A stretch of 64,000 nucleotides of DNA, taken from CAVPGP01 sp963704025 (GTDB lineage: Bacteria > Actinomycetota > Thermoleophilia > Gaiellales > Gaiellaceae). Where the stretch lies: positions 434,001-498,000 of the forward strand of contig CAVPGP010000003.1 of NCBI GenBank assembly GCA_963704025.1, read 5' to 3'. Below are positions 43,509 through 51,272 of this stretch, piece after piece (the first letter of the stretch is position 1; each line of letters begins with the position of its first letter). A program made the translations under genes and the position numbers. The notes under the pieces were generated by a model, which was given only the letters and a program-made list of their open reading frames with translations, was not told the DNA's origin and searched no databases.

Positions 43509-43551
43509 CGGCATGCCTGTACCTGGTCGCCGACCAGGTACAGGCATGCCG
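43509..43551. repeat. 43-bp near-perfect palindrome, sister of the terminator
   Basis: Two 21-base arms (starting CGGCATGCCTGTACC) flank one central C, all pairs matching. It lies 12 bases beyond the minus-strand SnoaL stop, so it is placed to terminate that operon. The inner 23 bases are identical to the palindrome at 43436, which suggests a mobile or amplified hairpin family. Confidence 0.75.
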
Positions 43552-43562
43552 GGTGCGACGCG

Positions 43563-43919
43563 TCAGTCCCGCAGCGTCCAGATGTCCCGTTGCTCGACGA
43601 CGAGCCCGTGGTCGTCGAAGCGCACGAGCGAGACGCCCGTGTACTCCTCGTCGCCGTCGTCCTTCAGCTGTGAGCGCGCGTGGTACTCGATCGCGGCACG
43701 GGTGCCGTCGACGATCGGCTCGGCGAACTCGAACTCGACGCTCTCCTCCTCGGCGAGCACACGCCGGATGTACTCCTCGGGCGTCCCCGCCTCGCGGTAC
43801 GGGTGGGAGCGGAAGAACGCGCCGGGCGCGTAAAGCTCGAGGATCGGCTCCGGGTCCTGCGCGCTCCAGCCGCGCGTCCAGGCGTCGACCCAGCGCGCCG
43901 CGGCCTCGCGCGGATCCAT
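43563..43919 (-). CDS. SnoaL/NTF2-like protein
   Basis: A 118-residue cone-shaped alpha+beta barrel protein of the SnoaL-like group (REAAARWVDAWTRGWSAQDPEPILELYAPGAFFRSHPYREAG, IVDGTRAAIEYHARS, GVSLVRFDDHGLVVEQRDIW). Such proteins bind small molecules or act as isomerases and hydratases; no specific role can be assigned. The ATG shares one base with the stop of the upstream GlcD-like oxidase (TGATG), so the two are coupled. Confidence 0.85.
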   Translation of the reverse strand: MDPREAAARWVDAWTRGWSAQDPEPILELYAPGAFFRSHPYREAGTPEEYIRRVLAEEESVEFEFAEPIVDGTRAAIEYHARSQLKDDGDEEYTGVSLVRFDDHGLVVEQRDIWTLRD

Positions 43920-45265
43920 CAGCGCTTCTTGCCGGGGTTGAGCAGGTTCTTCGGGTCGAACGCCTGCTTGACGCGCGTGTGCAGCTCGTACGCGACGGGG
44001 CCCCACTGGCGCTCGAGCTGGCCGCGCTTGAGCCAGCCGAGCCCATGCTCGCCCGAGACGGAGCCGCCCAGACGGAGCGCCAGGTCGAAGACGTCGTGGC
44101 ACGCCGCGTCGGCCCGCCGCTCCTCGTCCGGGTCGTCGTGCGAGAAGAGGAAGGTCGAGTGGATGTTGCCGTCGCCCGCGTGGCCGAACGAGAGCCCGAC
44201 CACGTCATGGCGGGCTGCGATCGCCAGCGTCTCCTCGGCAACCTCGTCCAGCTGGTCGAGCGGCACCGAGATGTCCTCCGAGTAGGCGCCGCCGCGCTGG
44301 GCGAGGATCGCGAATGCGACGCCGCTACGCCAGCGCCAGAGCTCCGCGACCTCGTTCGCATCCCCCGGCGCGTGCACGGCGAGCGCCGTCTCGTCCAGCG
44401 CCTCGACGAGCTCGCGCTGGACCCGGCGCGCTTCGTCGGCCGAGCCGTCCGCCTCCGAGACGACCATGAAGGCGGCGCCGTCCGGGAGGCCGAAGGGAAA
44501 CGAGCCGCCGGCGAAGGAAAGCGTGACGCCGTCGAGGTACTCGATCGCCGCCGGGAGAACGCCCGAGCCGAGGATCCGCTCGATCGCGGCGATCCCGTCA
44601 CGGCTCGAGCCGTAGAAGCCCACGACCGGCAGCTCGAGCTCGGGCGCCGGCGTCAGCTTCAGCCACGCAGCCGTGACGATCCCGAGCGTGCCCTCCGACC
44701 CGATCAGCAGCGACTTGAGGTCGTAGCCCGCGACATCCTTGCGGATCGGGCCGCCTACGGAAATCGTCTCTCCCGGCGGCACGACCGCCTCGATGCCGGT
44801 CACCCAGTTGGCCGTGACGCCGTACTTGAACGCATGCGGACCGCCCGCGTTGCAGGCGATGTTGCCGCCGATCTGCGACAGCTCGGCGGCGCCCGGATCA
44901 GGCGGAAAGCGAAGCCCCGACTCGCGCGCCAGGCGCTGGACGTCGCCGGTGGTCACGCCCGCCTCGACGTGCATCCTCCAGAGCAGCGGATCGAACTGCC
45001 GGACCGCGTTGAGCCGTTCCAGCGAGAGGACGATGCCGCCGTCCAGCGGGATCGCTCCGCCGGCGAGCCCGGTGCCGCCGCCGCGCGGCGTGATCGGCAC
45101 CTCGTTCGCATAGGCCCACGCGACGACCGCGCGCACCTCTTCGGTCGACGACGGGAGCACGACGGCGTCGGCTCGCCCGGAGAGCCCCCGGCCCATCAGG
45201 TCGGCCAGGTAGGCGCCCGTCGGCGCGATCGACTCGGCCGGGATCGCCGCGAGGTCGACCTTCAT
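43919..45265 (-). CDS. GlcD/D-lactate-dehydrogenase-type FAD-linked oxidase
   Basis: A 448-residue flavoprotein of the VAO/PCMH family oxidising a 2-hydroxy acid such as glycolate or D-lactate. The FAD-binding-4 domain has VVLPSSTEEVRAVVAWAYA, PRGGGTGLAGG, GGNIACNAGGPHAFKYG and GSEGTLGIVT. The FAD-oxidase-C domain has LSFGHAGDGNIH and SGEHGLG. ATG (MKVDLAAIP) is preferred to the frame's earlier codons. No GlcE/GlcF or cysteine-rich partner is encoded here, so it probably acts as a single subunit. Confidence 0.88.
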   Translation of the reverse strand: MKVDLAAIPAESIAPTGAYLADLMGRGLSGRADAVVLPSSTEEVRAVVAWAYANEVPITPRGGGTGLAGGAIPLDGGIVLSLERLNAVRQFDPLLWRMHVEAGVTTGDVQRLARESGLRFPPDPGAAELSQIGGNIACNAGGPHAFKYGVTANWVTGIEAVVPPGETISVGGPIRKDVAGYDLKSLLIGSEGTLGIVTAAWLKLTPAPELELPVVGFYGSSRDGIAAIERILGSGVLPAAIEYLDGVTLSFAGGSFPFGLPDGAAFMVVSEADGSADEARRVQRELVEALDETALAVHAPGDANEVAELWRWRSGVAFAILAQRGGAYSEDISVPLDQLDEVAEETLAIAARHDVVGLSFGHAGDGNIHSTFLFSHDDPDEERRADAACHDVFDLALRLGGSVSGEHGLGWLKRGQLERQWGPVAYELHTRVKQAFDPKNLLNPGKKR

Positions 45266-45429
45266 CCGAGCAGGCTCGTCGGGACCACGGGGAGGATCAT
45301 CTCGCTTGCCGGCTCGTCCTGCATCGGCTGGCGGAGTTGCCCGGGCCGACCCGACCCGGTCGGCCACGCGGCTACCATGGCTCCGACGAGCCCAACTCCC
45401 GACAGCTCAACAATCGACAAGGAGAACCG

Positions 45430-45777
45430 TTGTCCACCATCAAGATCGCCGTCGCAGCCCTCGTCGCCGCGCTCGCCGTCGCAGCGCCCGCGTCCGCGGC
45501 CACGACCCTGAACGGCGTCGTCGGCCCGGGCTTCACGATCACGCTCACCCAGGGCGGGAAGAAGGTCACGAAGCTCAAGGCCGGCGCGTACACGATCAAG
45601 GTCTCCGACAAGTCCGCGATCCACAACTTCCGGCTCACCGGCCCCGGGGTCAACAAGGCCACGTCCGTCCCCGCCCAGGGCAGCTCGACGTGGAAGGTGA
45701 CGCTGAAGAAGGGCAAGTACACGTACGTGTGCGACCCGCACAAGACGATCATGAAGGGGTCCTTCACCGTCTCGTAG
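45430..45777 (+). CDS. Secreted small blue-copper (cupredoxin) protein
   Basis: A 115-residue plastocyanin/azurin-like protein. The signal peptide is about 1-23 (ending ASA). The copper site is formed by His65 (IHNF), Cys101, His104 and Met108 (CDPHKTIM), the type-1 order His...Cys-x2-His-x3-Met. The start is TTG, five bases after AAGGAG. It may carry electrons at the outer face of the membrane. It is divergent from the GlcD-like gene, and a strong hairpin ends it. Confidence 0.88.
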   Translation: MSTIKIAVAALVAALAVAAPASAATTLNGVVGPGFTITLTQGGKKVTKLKAGAYTIKVSDKSAIHNFRLTGPGVNKATSVPAQGSSTWKVTLKKGKYTYVCDPHKTIMKGSFTVS

Positions 45778-45798
45778 CACCGGTTCCGAAACCGCTCG

Positions 45799-45828
45799 GG
45801 GTTCGGCCGCGTACTCCCGGCCGAACCC
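45799..45828 (+). terminator. Terminator hairpin of the cupredoxin gene
   Basis: GGGTTCGGCCG and CGGCCGAACCC form a perfect 11-bp stem with an 8-base loop 21 bases after the stop. No T run follows, as is common in GC-rich actinobacteria. Confidence 0.6.
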
Positions 45829-45895
45829 TGAACGCGGAGCCGCACAGGACGACGAGGAAAGGCTCGTCAACCGTCGGCCAGCGGGCTACTCGGCG

Positions 45896-46339
45896 CTATT
45901 CGACGCGGAGGGCGCCGCCGGCCTCGAGGCGGCCGCGGACCGTGACGTCTTCCGCCCAGTGAACGGACTCGTCCGGGCTCGTCTGGATCCCCGGCAGGCT
46001 GTCGTAGGCGAGGCCGTGCAGGCGCAGCGACCGGCCGCTGCACTGGGGCGGGAACGACTCCGCGAGCCTCGCACAGAGCCGCGTGTGGCCGGAGTCGACG
46101 TGGACGGCGCCGCGAACCGTGAGCAGCGTCCCGGGCTTGGCTGCGAGCGCCTGCGAGATGCCGACGACGCTCCCGTCGGCGGGATCCTGTGCTGCGCTCG
46201 AGCCGCTCCCGCCGCAGCCAGCGGCGGAGCCCGCGAGGATCAGGAGAGCGAGAGCGACGAGACCTCGCCGCCCGAGATCAGCCAGCCGCGGAGCTCGCCG
46301 GTGTCGGCGCGCATGATCAGATACGGCTTGTTCTCCCAC
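45896..46339 (-). CDS. Small lipoprotein with an OB-fold-like domain
   Basis: A secreted lipoprotein: basic n-region, hydrophobic core LVALALLILAGSAAG and lipobox Cys (AAGC), then a Gly/Ser spacer and about 95 residues resembling an OB fold (VGISQALAAKPGTLLTVRGAVHVD, TRLCARLAESFPPQCSGRSLRLHG, VTVRGRLEAGGALRVE). Two cysteines could form a disulfide. GTG 46339 is the nearest standard start but overlaps the Mec gene by 100 bases; a CTG at about 46280 is an alternative. Function unknown. Confidence 0.6.
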   Translation of the reverse strand: MGEQAVSDHARRHRRAPRLADLGRRGLVALALLILAGSAAGCGGSGSSAAQDPADGSVVGISQALAAKPGTLLTVRGAVHVDSGHTRLCARLAESFPPQCSGRSLRLHGLAYDSLPGIQTSPDESVHWAEDVTVRGRLEAGGALRVE

Positions 46340-46611
46340 AGGCCGATATTCGCAAGATCTGTGCGTGAGGGTCGAGGTTCGCTCTCCGGGTGGGAGTGGA
46401 AGACGGCGAGCTCGTAGCCCTCGTCCTCCTTGAACCACACCTCGGGGTCGACCTCGAGCTCGTAGCGGAACGGGGAGTCGAGCCGGTTGCGGCCGCGGAC
46501 GTAGCTCTCGGCCACGCCCTCGCGGAGGAGGAGCACGCCGCAGGCCTCGGCCGGCAGGGCCTCCTGCGCGTGCGCGCGGAGCTCCTCGAGCAGCGTCTCG
46601 GGAATCCTCAC
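46240..46611 (-). CDS. mec: JAMM/MPN+ metalloprotease, Mec-type (CysO-cysteine hydrolase)
   Basis: A 123-residue zinc peptidase with the full JAMM motif: Glu22 (AEACGVLL), His72-x-His74 (FHSHPESEP), Ser82 and Asp85 (PRPSRTD). In mycobacteria Mec releases cysteine from the carrier protein CysO. The neighbouring genes for CysM, CysO and a ThiF/rhodanese protein make the same role likely. Start GTG lies 16 bases after the cysM stop. It could also trim the C-terminus of the local CysO, which does not end in Gly-Gly. Confidence 0.9.
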   Translation of the reverse strand: MRIPETLLEELRAHAQEALPAEACGVLLLREGVAESYVRGRNRLDSPFRYELEVDPEVWFKEDEGYELAVFHSHPESEPRPSRTDLANIGLWENKPYLIMRADTGELRGWLISGGEVSSLSLS

Positions 46612-46627
46612 GCCGCGATCACCGCTG

Positions 46628-47548
46628 TCACCACCAGAACGTCGCCTCCATCGCCTCCTCCACGTCGTGGGCGTCCCAGAACGGAGCCGACAGATACTTC
46701 CAGCCGCCGTCGGGCAGGATGCAGACGACGACCGCTCCCGCGTCGAGCTCGTCGGCCAGGCGTCGGGCGACGTGGACGACGGCGCCTGACGAGACCCCGG
46801 CGAAGATCCCCTCGTGGTCGAGCAGCGCCCGCAGCCCGGCAACGGACTCCGCGTTCGAGACGAGCAGCTTCCGGTCGAGCTCGGCGACGTTCAGGATCGG
46901 CGGCACGTAGCCGTCGTCGAGCGAGCGGAGGCCCATGACGGGATCGCCCGGGAGCGGCTCGGCTGCCGCGACGATCACGTCCGGGAACGTCTCCCGCAGG
47001 CGGCGGCCGGCGCCCATGAGCGTCCCACCGGTGCCGAGCCCCGCGACGAGGGCGTCGACGCGGTCGAGGTCGCGGACGATCTCGGCGCCGGTGCCCTCGT
47101 AGTGGGCGAGCGGATTCGCCTCGTTCTCGTACTGGAAGAGCAGCGTATAGCGGTCGTCCTGTGCCGCCAGCTCCCGGGCGACGCGGACCGAGCCGTTCGT
47201 GCCCTCGGCGCCGGGTGACTCGACGATCCGGGCGCCGTAGAGGCGGAGGAGCTGCTTGCGCTCGGGCGTCGCGTTCTCCGGCAGCACGCACGTCAGCTTC
47301 AGGCCCCTCAGCTTCGCGACGAGCGCAAGCGAGATGCCGGTGTTGCCGCTCGTCGGCTCGAGCAGGTGCTGCCCCGGATGAAGATCTGCGTGCTCGACCA
47401 TCTTCAGCGCGACCCGATCCTTGATCGAGCCCGTCGGGTTCTGCGCCTCCAGCTTCGCGTAGAGGCGGACACCTTCGGGCGCGAGCCGCGGCAGCTCGAC
47501 GAGCGGCGTGTTCCCGATCAGGTCGAGGAGGCTCTTAGCGGGATCCAC
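46628..47548 (-). CDS. cysM: O-phosphoserine-type cysteine synthase CysM
   Basis: A 306-residue PLP enzyme of the cysteine synthase family: NTPLVEL, PLP-Lys43 in NPTGSIKDRVA, TSGNTGISLA, the phosphate loop GTGGTLMGAGR and FAGVSSGAVV. With CysO and Mec next to it, it most likely uses O-phosphoserine and thiocarboxylated CysO, as does M. tuberculosis CysM; free sulfide is the alternative. GTG 47548 lies 14 bases inside the cysO gene, so the overlap fixes the carrier's last codons. Confidence 0.93.
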   Translation of the reverse strand: MDPAKSLLDLIGNTPLVELPRLAPEGVRLYAKLEAQNPTGSIKDRVALKMVEHADLHPGQHLLEPTSGNTGISLALVAKLRGLKLTCVLPENATPERKQLLRLYGARIVESPGAEGTNGSVRVARELAAQDDRYTLLFQYENEANPLAHYEGTGAEIVRDLDRVDALVAGLGTGGTLMGAGRRLRETFPDVIVAAAEPLPGDPVMGLRSLDDGYVPPILNVAELDRKLLVSNAESVAGLRALLDHEGIFAGVSSGAVVHVARRLADELDAGAVVVCILPDGGWKYLSAPFWDAHDVEEAMEATFWW

Positions 47549-47831
47549 CGGCCATCGCGGGCAGGAGGATCACCGTGGCGCCGGCGGGAACCGGGGCGTC
47601 GAGGCCGCCCTTCGTGCGGACGTCCTCGCCCTCGACGTAGACGTTCACGAAGGGCTTGAGGTCGCCGTCGTAGATGCGCTCGCCCAGCGAGGGGAGACGC
47701 GCGGCCAGGTCCTCCAGCAGCTCGCGGACCGTGCCGCCGGCCGCAGGCACCTCGCGTTCGCCGCCGGTCGCGTCGCGGAGCACGGGCGGGATGCGCACCT
47801 TGCTCACACTCATACCCGGGCTCACGCTCAT
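47535..47831 (-). CDS. cysO: MoaD/ThiS-like sulfur carrier protein CysO, with a Ser-Arg tail
   Basis: A ubiquitin-fold sulfur carrier. The segments IPPVLRDATGGEREVPAAGGTVRELLEDLAARLP, KPFVNVYVEGEDVRTKGGLDAPVPAG and ILLPAMAGG match CysO. The Gly-Gly that should be the C-terminus is followed by Ser-Arg before the stop, so it would need trimming before adenylation. The first ATG overlaps the moeB-like stop (ATGA); a second ATG (47813), part of a duplicated MSVSPG/MSVSKV start, gives 92 residues and matches the M. tuberculosis length. Confidence 0.88.
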   Translation of the reverse strand: MSVSPGMSVSKVRIPPVLRDATGGEREVPAAGGTVRELLEDLAARLPSLGERIYDGDLKPFVNVYVEGEDVRTKGGLDAPVPAGATVILLPAMAGGSR

Positions 47832-48979
47832 GCCTGGCAGAACTCGACGTAGTCGATGTAGTCGGTCACCGTCGGGTGCGTCCCGCAGACGGGGCAGGCG
47901 GGATCCTTCCGGACCGAGACCTCGTTGAACTCGCCGGCCGTGGCGTCGAAGAGCAGCAGCCGGCCGACCAGCGGCTCCCCGATCTGGAGCGCGAGCTTGA
48001 GGGCCTCGTTCGCCTGCAGCGAGCCGATGATCCCGGGCAGGACGCCGAGGACGCCGCCTTCCGCGCACGACGGCGCCAGCTCGGGAGGCGGCGGCTGCGG
48101 GAAGAGGCAGCGGTAGCAGGGCCCGTCCCCCGGCTTGAACACCGTCACCTGCCCCTCGAAGCGGTAGATCGAGCCGTGCACGACGGGAATGTCGTGCCAG
48201 ACGGAGGCGTCGTTCACGAGGTAGCGCGTCGGGAAGTTGTCGGCCCCGTCGACGATCACGTCCCAGCCGTCGGAGAGGATCCGCTCGACGTTCTCCGAGG
48301 TCAGGCGCTCGCGGTACGTCTTCACGTCGACGTCCGGGTTCAGCGCCCGCAGCGTCGCCTTGGCGGAGTCGACCTTCGGCGTCCCGAGCGAGTCGAGATT
48401 GTGGATCACCTGGCGCTGGAGGTTCGTCTCGTCGACGACGTCGGCGTCGACGATGCCGAGCGTGCCGACCCCGGCGGCTGCAAGGTAGAGCGACGCGGGA
48501 GAGCCGAGCCCGCCGGCCCCGATCAGGAGGATGCGCGAATCGAGCAGCTTCAGCTGTCCGGCCTCGCCGATCTCCGGGATCAGCAGGTGGCGCGAGTAGC
48601 GCGTGCGCCGCTCCGGCGAGAGCGTGCGCGGCAGCTCGGTCGCGAAGCCGTTCCGCTTCCAGTCCGTGAAGCCACCCTGCAGGTTGACGGCGTCGGTGTA
48701 GCCGAGCTCCTGCAGCGACTTGACCGCGAACGCCGAGCGGTTGCCGGCCGCGCAGTAGACGACGAGCGGCTGATCCCGGTCGGGAGCGATGCCCTCGATG
48801 CGGGATTCGAGGAAGCCGCGCGGCACGTGCACCGCACCGGGGATGTGGCCTTCGTCCCATTCGTCCCGCTCGCGCACGTCGACGAAGAGCGCATGCTCGA
48901 GGCGCTCGACGGCCGCGGGGCCGTCGATCTCCTCGATCTCGGCCCTGGTCCGCTGGAGTATGTCGCGATATGTCGCCAC
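47828..48979 (-). CDS. Rhodanese-ThiF (MoeB/MoeZ-like) activating enzyme, domains in reversed order
   Basis: Activates CysO by adenylation and sulfur transfer. In 383 residues the rhodanese comes first (about 10-115; DVRERDEWDEGHIPGAVHVPRG, active Cys76 in VVYCAAGNRS, NLQGGFTDWKRNG). The ThiF/E1 domain follows (about 125-383; GAGGLGS at 154-160, DADVVDETNLQRQ, CYRC and CPVC zinc pairs, SCAEGGVLGVLPG). MoeZ proteins usually have ThiF first. Start is uncertain: GTG 48979 is given, GTG 49003 is possible. The stop overlaps cysO. Confidence 0.88.
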   Translation of the reverse strand: MATYRDILQRTRAEIEEIDGPAAVERLEHALFVDVRERDEWDEGHIPGAVHVPRGFLESRIEGIAPDRDQPLVVYCAAGNRSAFAVKSLQELGYTDAVNLQGGFTDWKRNGFATELPRTLSPERRTRYSRHLLIPEIGEAGQLKLLDSRILLIGAGGLGSPASLYLAAAGVGTLGIVDADVVDETNLQRQVIHNLDSLGTPKVDSAKATLRALNPDVDVKTYRERLTSENVERILSDGWDVIVDGADNFPTRYLVNDASVWHDIPVVHGSIYRFEGQVTVFKPGDGPCYRCLFPQPPPPELAPSCAEGGVLGVLPGIIGSLQANEALKLALQIGEPLVGRLLLFDATAGEFNEVSVRKDPACPVCGTHPTVTDYIDYVEFCQA

Positions 48980-49036
48980 TAATGCTTTTGAAACGGTAGC
49001 CACTGCAATCGTATTCCCGCCGGTAGCGTTCGAGCG

Positions 49037-50005
49037 ATGACCCCCCGGATGCGCGTCTACGCCGTCGTCGCGCTGGCCGCGGCGGCAGCCGCCGCGATCG
49101 CCGTCGGCGGTGCGATCGCGACCCGCGCGGAGCGCGGGGGGACGGCGTCGAAGCCGCGCGACGGAAAGCCCCCGCTGGAGCTCGACCTCGGCGTCCGTGT
49201 CGACCCGGTCGCGCAGAAGCTGAGGCGCGTCCAGTCGTTCTACGACGCGAAGCGATACGGCGCCGCCGAGGAGCTCGTGGCCGAGGACCCGGGCGTCGCA
49301 GCGCAGGTCGCCGCTCTCTTCGCGCGCTGGCCTGACTCCGGTCCGCAAGGGTTGGAGTCGCTCGCGCGCGAGCACCCGCGCGACTCGTTCGTCCTTCTGC
49401 ACCTTGGGCTGGCGCGATACTGGGCGGGCGACACCGCGGGAGCCGTCGACGCATGGCGCCGTGCCAAGACGGTCCAGCCGGACACGATGTCTGCGATCCG
49501 TGCCGAGGATCTCCTGCACCCCTCGTACTTCCCCGGCCGTCCGGCGTTCGTTCCGGGCTTCCCGTTCCCGGCTCGGATCGCGAAGCTCTCGCCACCCGAC
49601 CAGTTCCGTGCGCTCCGGCGCGATGCACGCACGGAGGGCGCCCGCGCGCTGCTCCTCTACGGCGTCGCGCTCCAGCGCCTGGGGAGGCCGGTGTCGGCAC
49701 GGCGCCAGTACGAGGCCGCCGCCCGTCTCGCACCGGGGAGCGTGGAGCCGTTGGTGGCCGCCGCGGTCGCGCGCTTCGACAAGGACGATCCCTCCGCGTC
49801 GTTCTCCCGCCTCGGTCCGCTGACGCGCAGATTTCCGCATGCGGCGACCGTTCGGTTCCATCTAGGATTGATGCTCTTGTGGGTGGGTCAGCTTCCGGAG
49901 GCGACGCGCCAGCTCAGATTGGCGGAGCAGGCCGGGCCGGCTACGCCGCTGGGCAGGGAAGCGAAACGGTTTCTCGACCGTCTAGCTGCTGGTGGGACCG
50001 GGTGA
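49037..50005 (+). CDS. Membrane-anchored TPR-like protein
   Basis: A 322-residue protein with one N-terminal membrane helix (about 7-29) and a soluble part made of helical repeats resembling TPR units (RRVQSFYDAKRYGAAEELV, FVLLHLGLARYWAGDTAGAVDAWRRAKTVQPD, ARALLLYGVALQRLGRPVSARRQYEAAARLAPG, TVRFHLGLMLLWVGQLPEATRQLRLAEQAGP). It is probably a scaffold at the outer face of the membrane. ATG follows a TAGCGT by seven bases. It lies directly upstream of the primary sigma factor gene, with its own orientation-matched transcription. Confidence 0.78.
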   Translation: MTPRMRVYAVVALAAAAAAAIAVGGAIATRAERGGTASKPRDGKPPLELDLGVRVDPVAQKLRRVQSFYDAKRYGAAEELVAEDPGVAAQVAALFARWPDSGPQGLESLAREHPRDSFVLLHLGLARYWAGDTAGAVDAWRRAKTVQPDTMSAIRAEDLLHPSYFPGRPAFVPGFPFPARIAKLSPPDQFRALRRDARTEGARALLLYGVALQRLGRPVSARRQYEAAARLAPGSVEPLVAAAVARFDKDDPSASFSRLGPLTRRFPHAATVRFHLGLMLLWVGQLPEATRQLRLAEQAGPATPLGREAKRFLDRLAAGGTG

Positions 50006-50107
50006 GGGGAAAATGAGCCGAACGGCCTATGGCGCCCGTCCGAGATGTCTGCAACAGTTCCCGTTCCACGGATCTCGTACACGTTGTCACAAGCCCTGGG
50101 GAGGGTC

Positions 50108-51190
50108 ATGAGCGTTGGGTCGGGGGGAAAGACCGTTGACGTGATGGAGACGGCCGAGGCGCGTGGCTTGCTCGAATCCGCGCAGGCGGCCGGAGGTTCC
50201 ATCACAGCCGAGGAAATCGCGCTCGCGTTCGACGAGCTGGAGCTCGAGGCGGGGCAACTCGACGACTTCTACGCCGCGCTCGACGAGCTTCAGATCGACG
50301 TCGTGGGAGCAGCCGAGGAGCCGGAGGACGAACCCGGTCTCGACCTCGACGGCGGACGCGAGATCTCGACGGACTCGCTGCAGCTCTTCCTGAAGGATGT
50401 CGGCAAGGTCGACCTGCTGACGGCCGCACAGGAGGTCGAGCTTGCGAAGCGGATCGAGCGCGGCGACCATCGTGCGAAGCAGGAGATGGTCGAGGCGAAC
50501 CTGCGCCTCGTCGTGTCGATCGCGAAGAAGTACCGCAACCAGGGGCTGCCGTTCCTCGACCTGATCCAGGAGGGAACGATCGGGTTGGTGCGCGCCGCCG
50601 AGAAGTTCGACTACCGCAAGGGCTTCAAGTTCTCGACCTATGCCACGTGGTGGATCCGCCAGGCGGTGGCACGGGCGCTCGCCGACAAGGCGCGCACCAT
50701 CCGGATGCCGGTGCACGTCGTCGAGAAGCTGAACAAGATCGTCCGCTGCGAGCGGAAGCTCCGCGCCGAGCGCGGTCGCGAGCCGTCCTCGGAGGAGATC
50801 GCCAGAGAGCTCGAGTTGACGATCGACGAGGTCGAGCAGATCCGCCGCACGTCGCAGACGCCGGTATCGCTGGAGAAGCCGGTCGGCGACGAGGAGGAAT
50901 CCGAGTTCGGCCACTTCCTCACGGACGAGTCGGAGCCGCTTCCGGATGAGGCGGCCGACACTGCGTTCCGCAAGGAGACGCTCGAGAAGATCCTCGGCAT
51001 GCTCTCGCAGCGCGAGCGTCGCGTGCTCGAGCTTCGCTACGGCCTCAACGGCGAGCACCCGCGGACGCTCGACGAGGTCGGACGGACGTTCAACGTGACC
51101 CGCGAGCGAATCCGCCAGATCGAGAACCAGTCGCTGAAGAAGCTGCGGGCTCTTGCCGAGGCGCAGAAGCTGCGCGACGTCGCGGCCTAG
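50108..51190 (+). CDS. rpoD: Primary RNA polymerase sigma factor (RpoD/SigA)
   Basis: The housekeeping sigma-70. The first 75 residues keep only the start of the region 1.1-like module (AGGSITAEEIALAFDELELEAGQLDDFYAALDEL). Regions 1.2-2 follow (DSLQLFLKDVGKVDLLTAAQEVELAKRIERGD, NLRLVVSIAKKYRNQGLPFLDLIQEGTIGLVRAAEKFDYRKGFKFSTYATWWIRQAVARAL), then region 3 and region 4 (LSQRERRVLELRYGL, HPRTLDEVGRTFNVTRERIRQIE). ATG 50108 follows GGGGAGGG closely; the frame also has ATG at 50045 (381 residues). Compact for a primary sigma factor. Confidence 0.92.
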   Translation: MSVGSGGKTVDVMETAEARGLLESAQAAGGSITAEEIALAFDELELEAGQLDDFYAALDELQIDVVGAAEEPEDEPGLDLDGGREISTDSLQLFLKDVGKVDLLTAAQEVELAKRIERGDHRAKQEMVEANLRLVVSIAKKYRNQGLPFLDLIQEGTIGLVRAAEKFDYRKGFKFSTYATWWIRQAVARALADKARTIRMPVHVVEKLNKIVRCERKLRAERGREPSSEEIARELELTIDEVEQIRRTSQTPVSLEKPVGDEEESEFGHFLTDESEPLPDEAADTAFRKETLEKILGMLSQRERRVLELRYGLNGEHPRTLDEVGRTFNVTRERIRQIENQSLKKLRALAEAQKLRDVAA

Positions 51191-51244
51191 CCGGCTCCGC
51201 TGAGAATCCGTACGGAATCGTTGCGGTTTCGTTTCTGACACCAC

Positions 51245-51272
51245 CATGGGGCTGGTGTACACCAGCCCCATG
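51245..51272. promoter_or_regulatory. 28-bp perfect palindrome: operator over the RHH start codon
   Basis: CATGGGGCTGGTGT followed by its exact inverse. The last three bases are the ATG start of the RHH gene, and TACACC at 51258-51263 sits six bases before it, where the -10 would be. This is the expected arrangement for an autorepressed gene. Confidence 0.75.
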
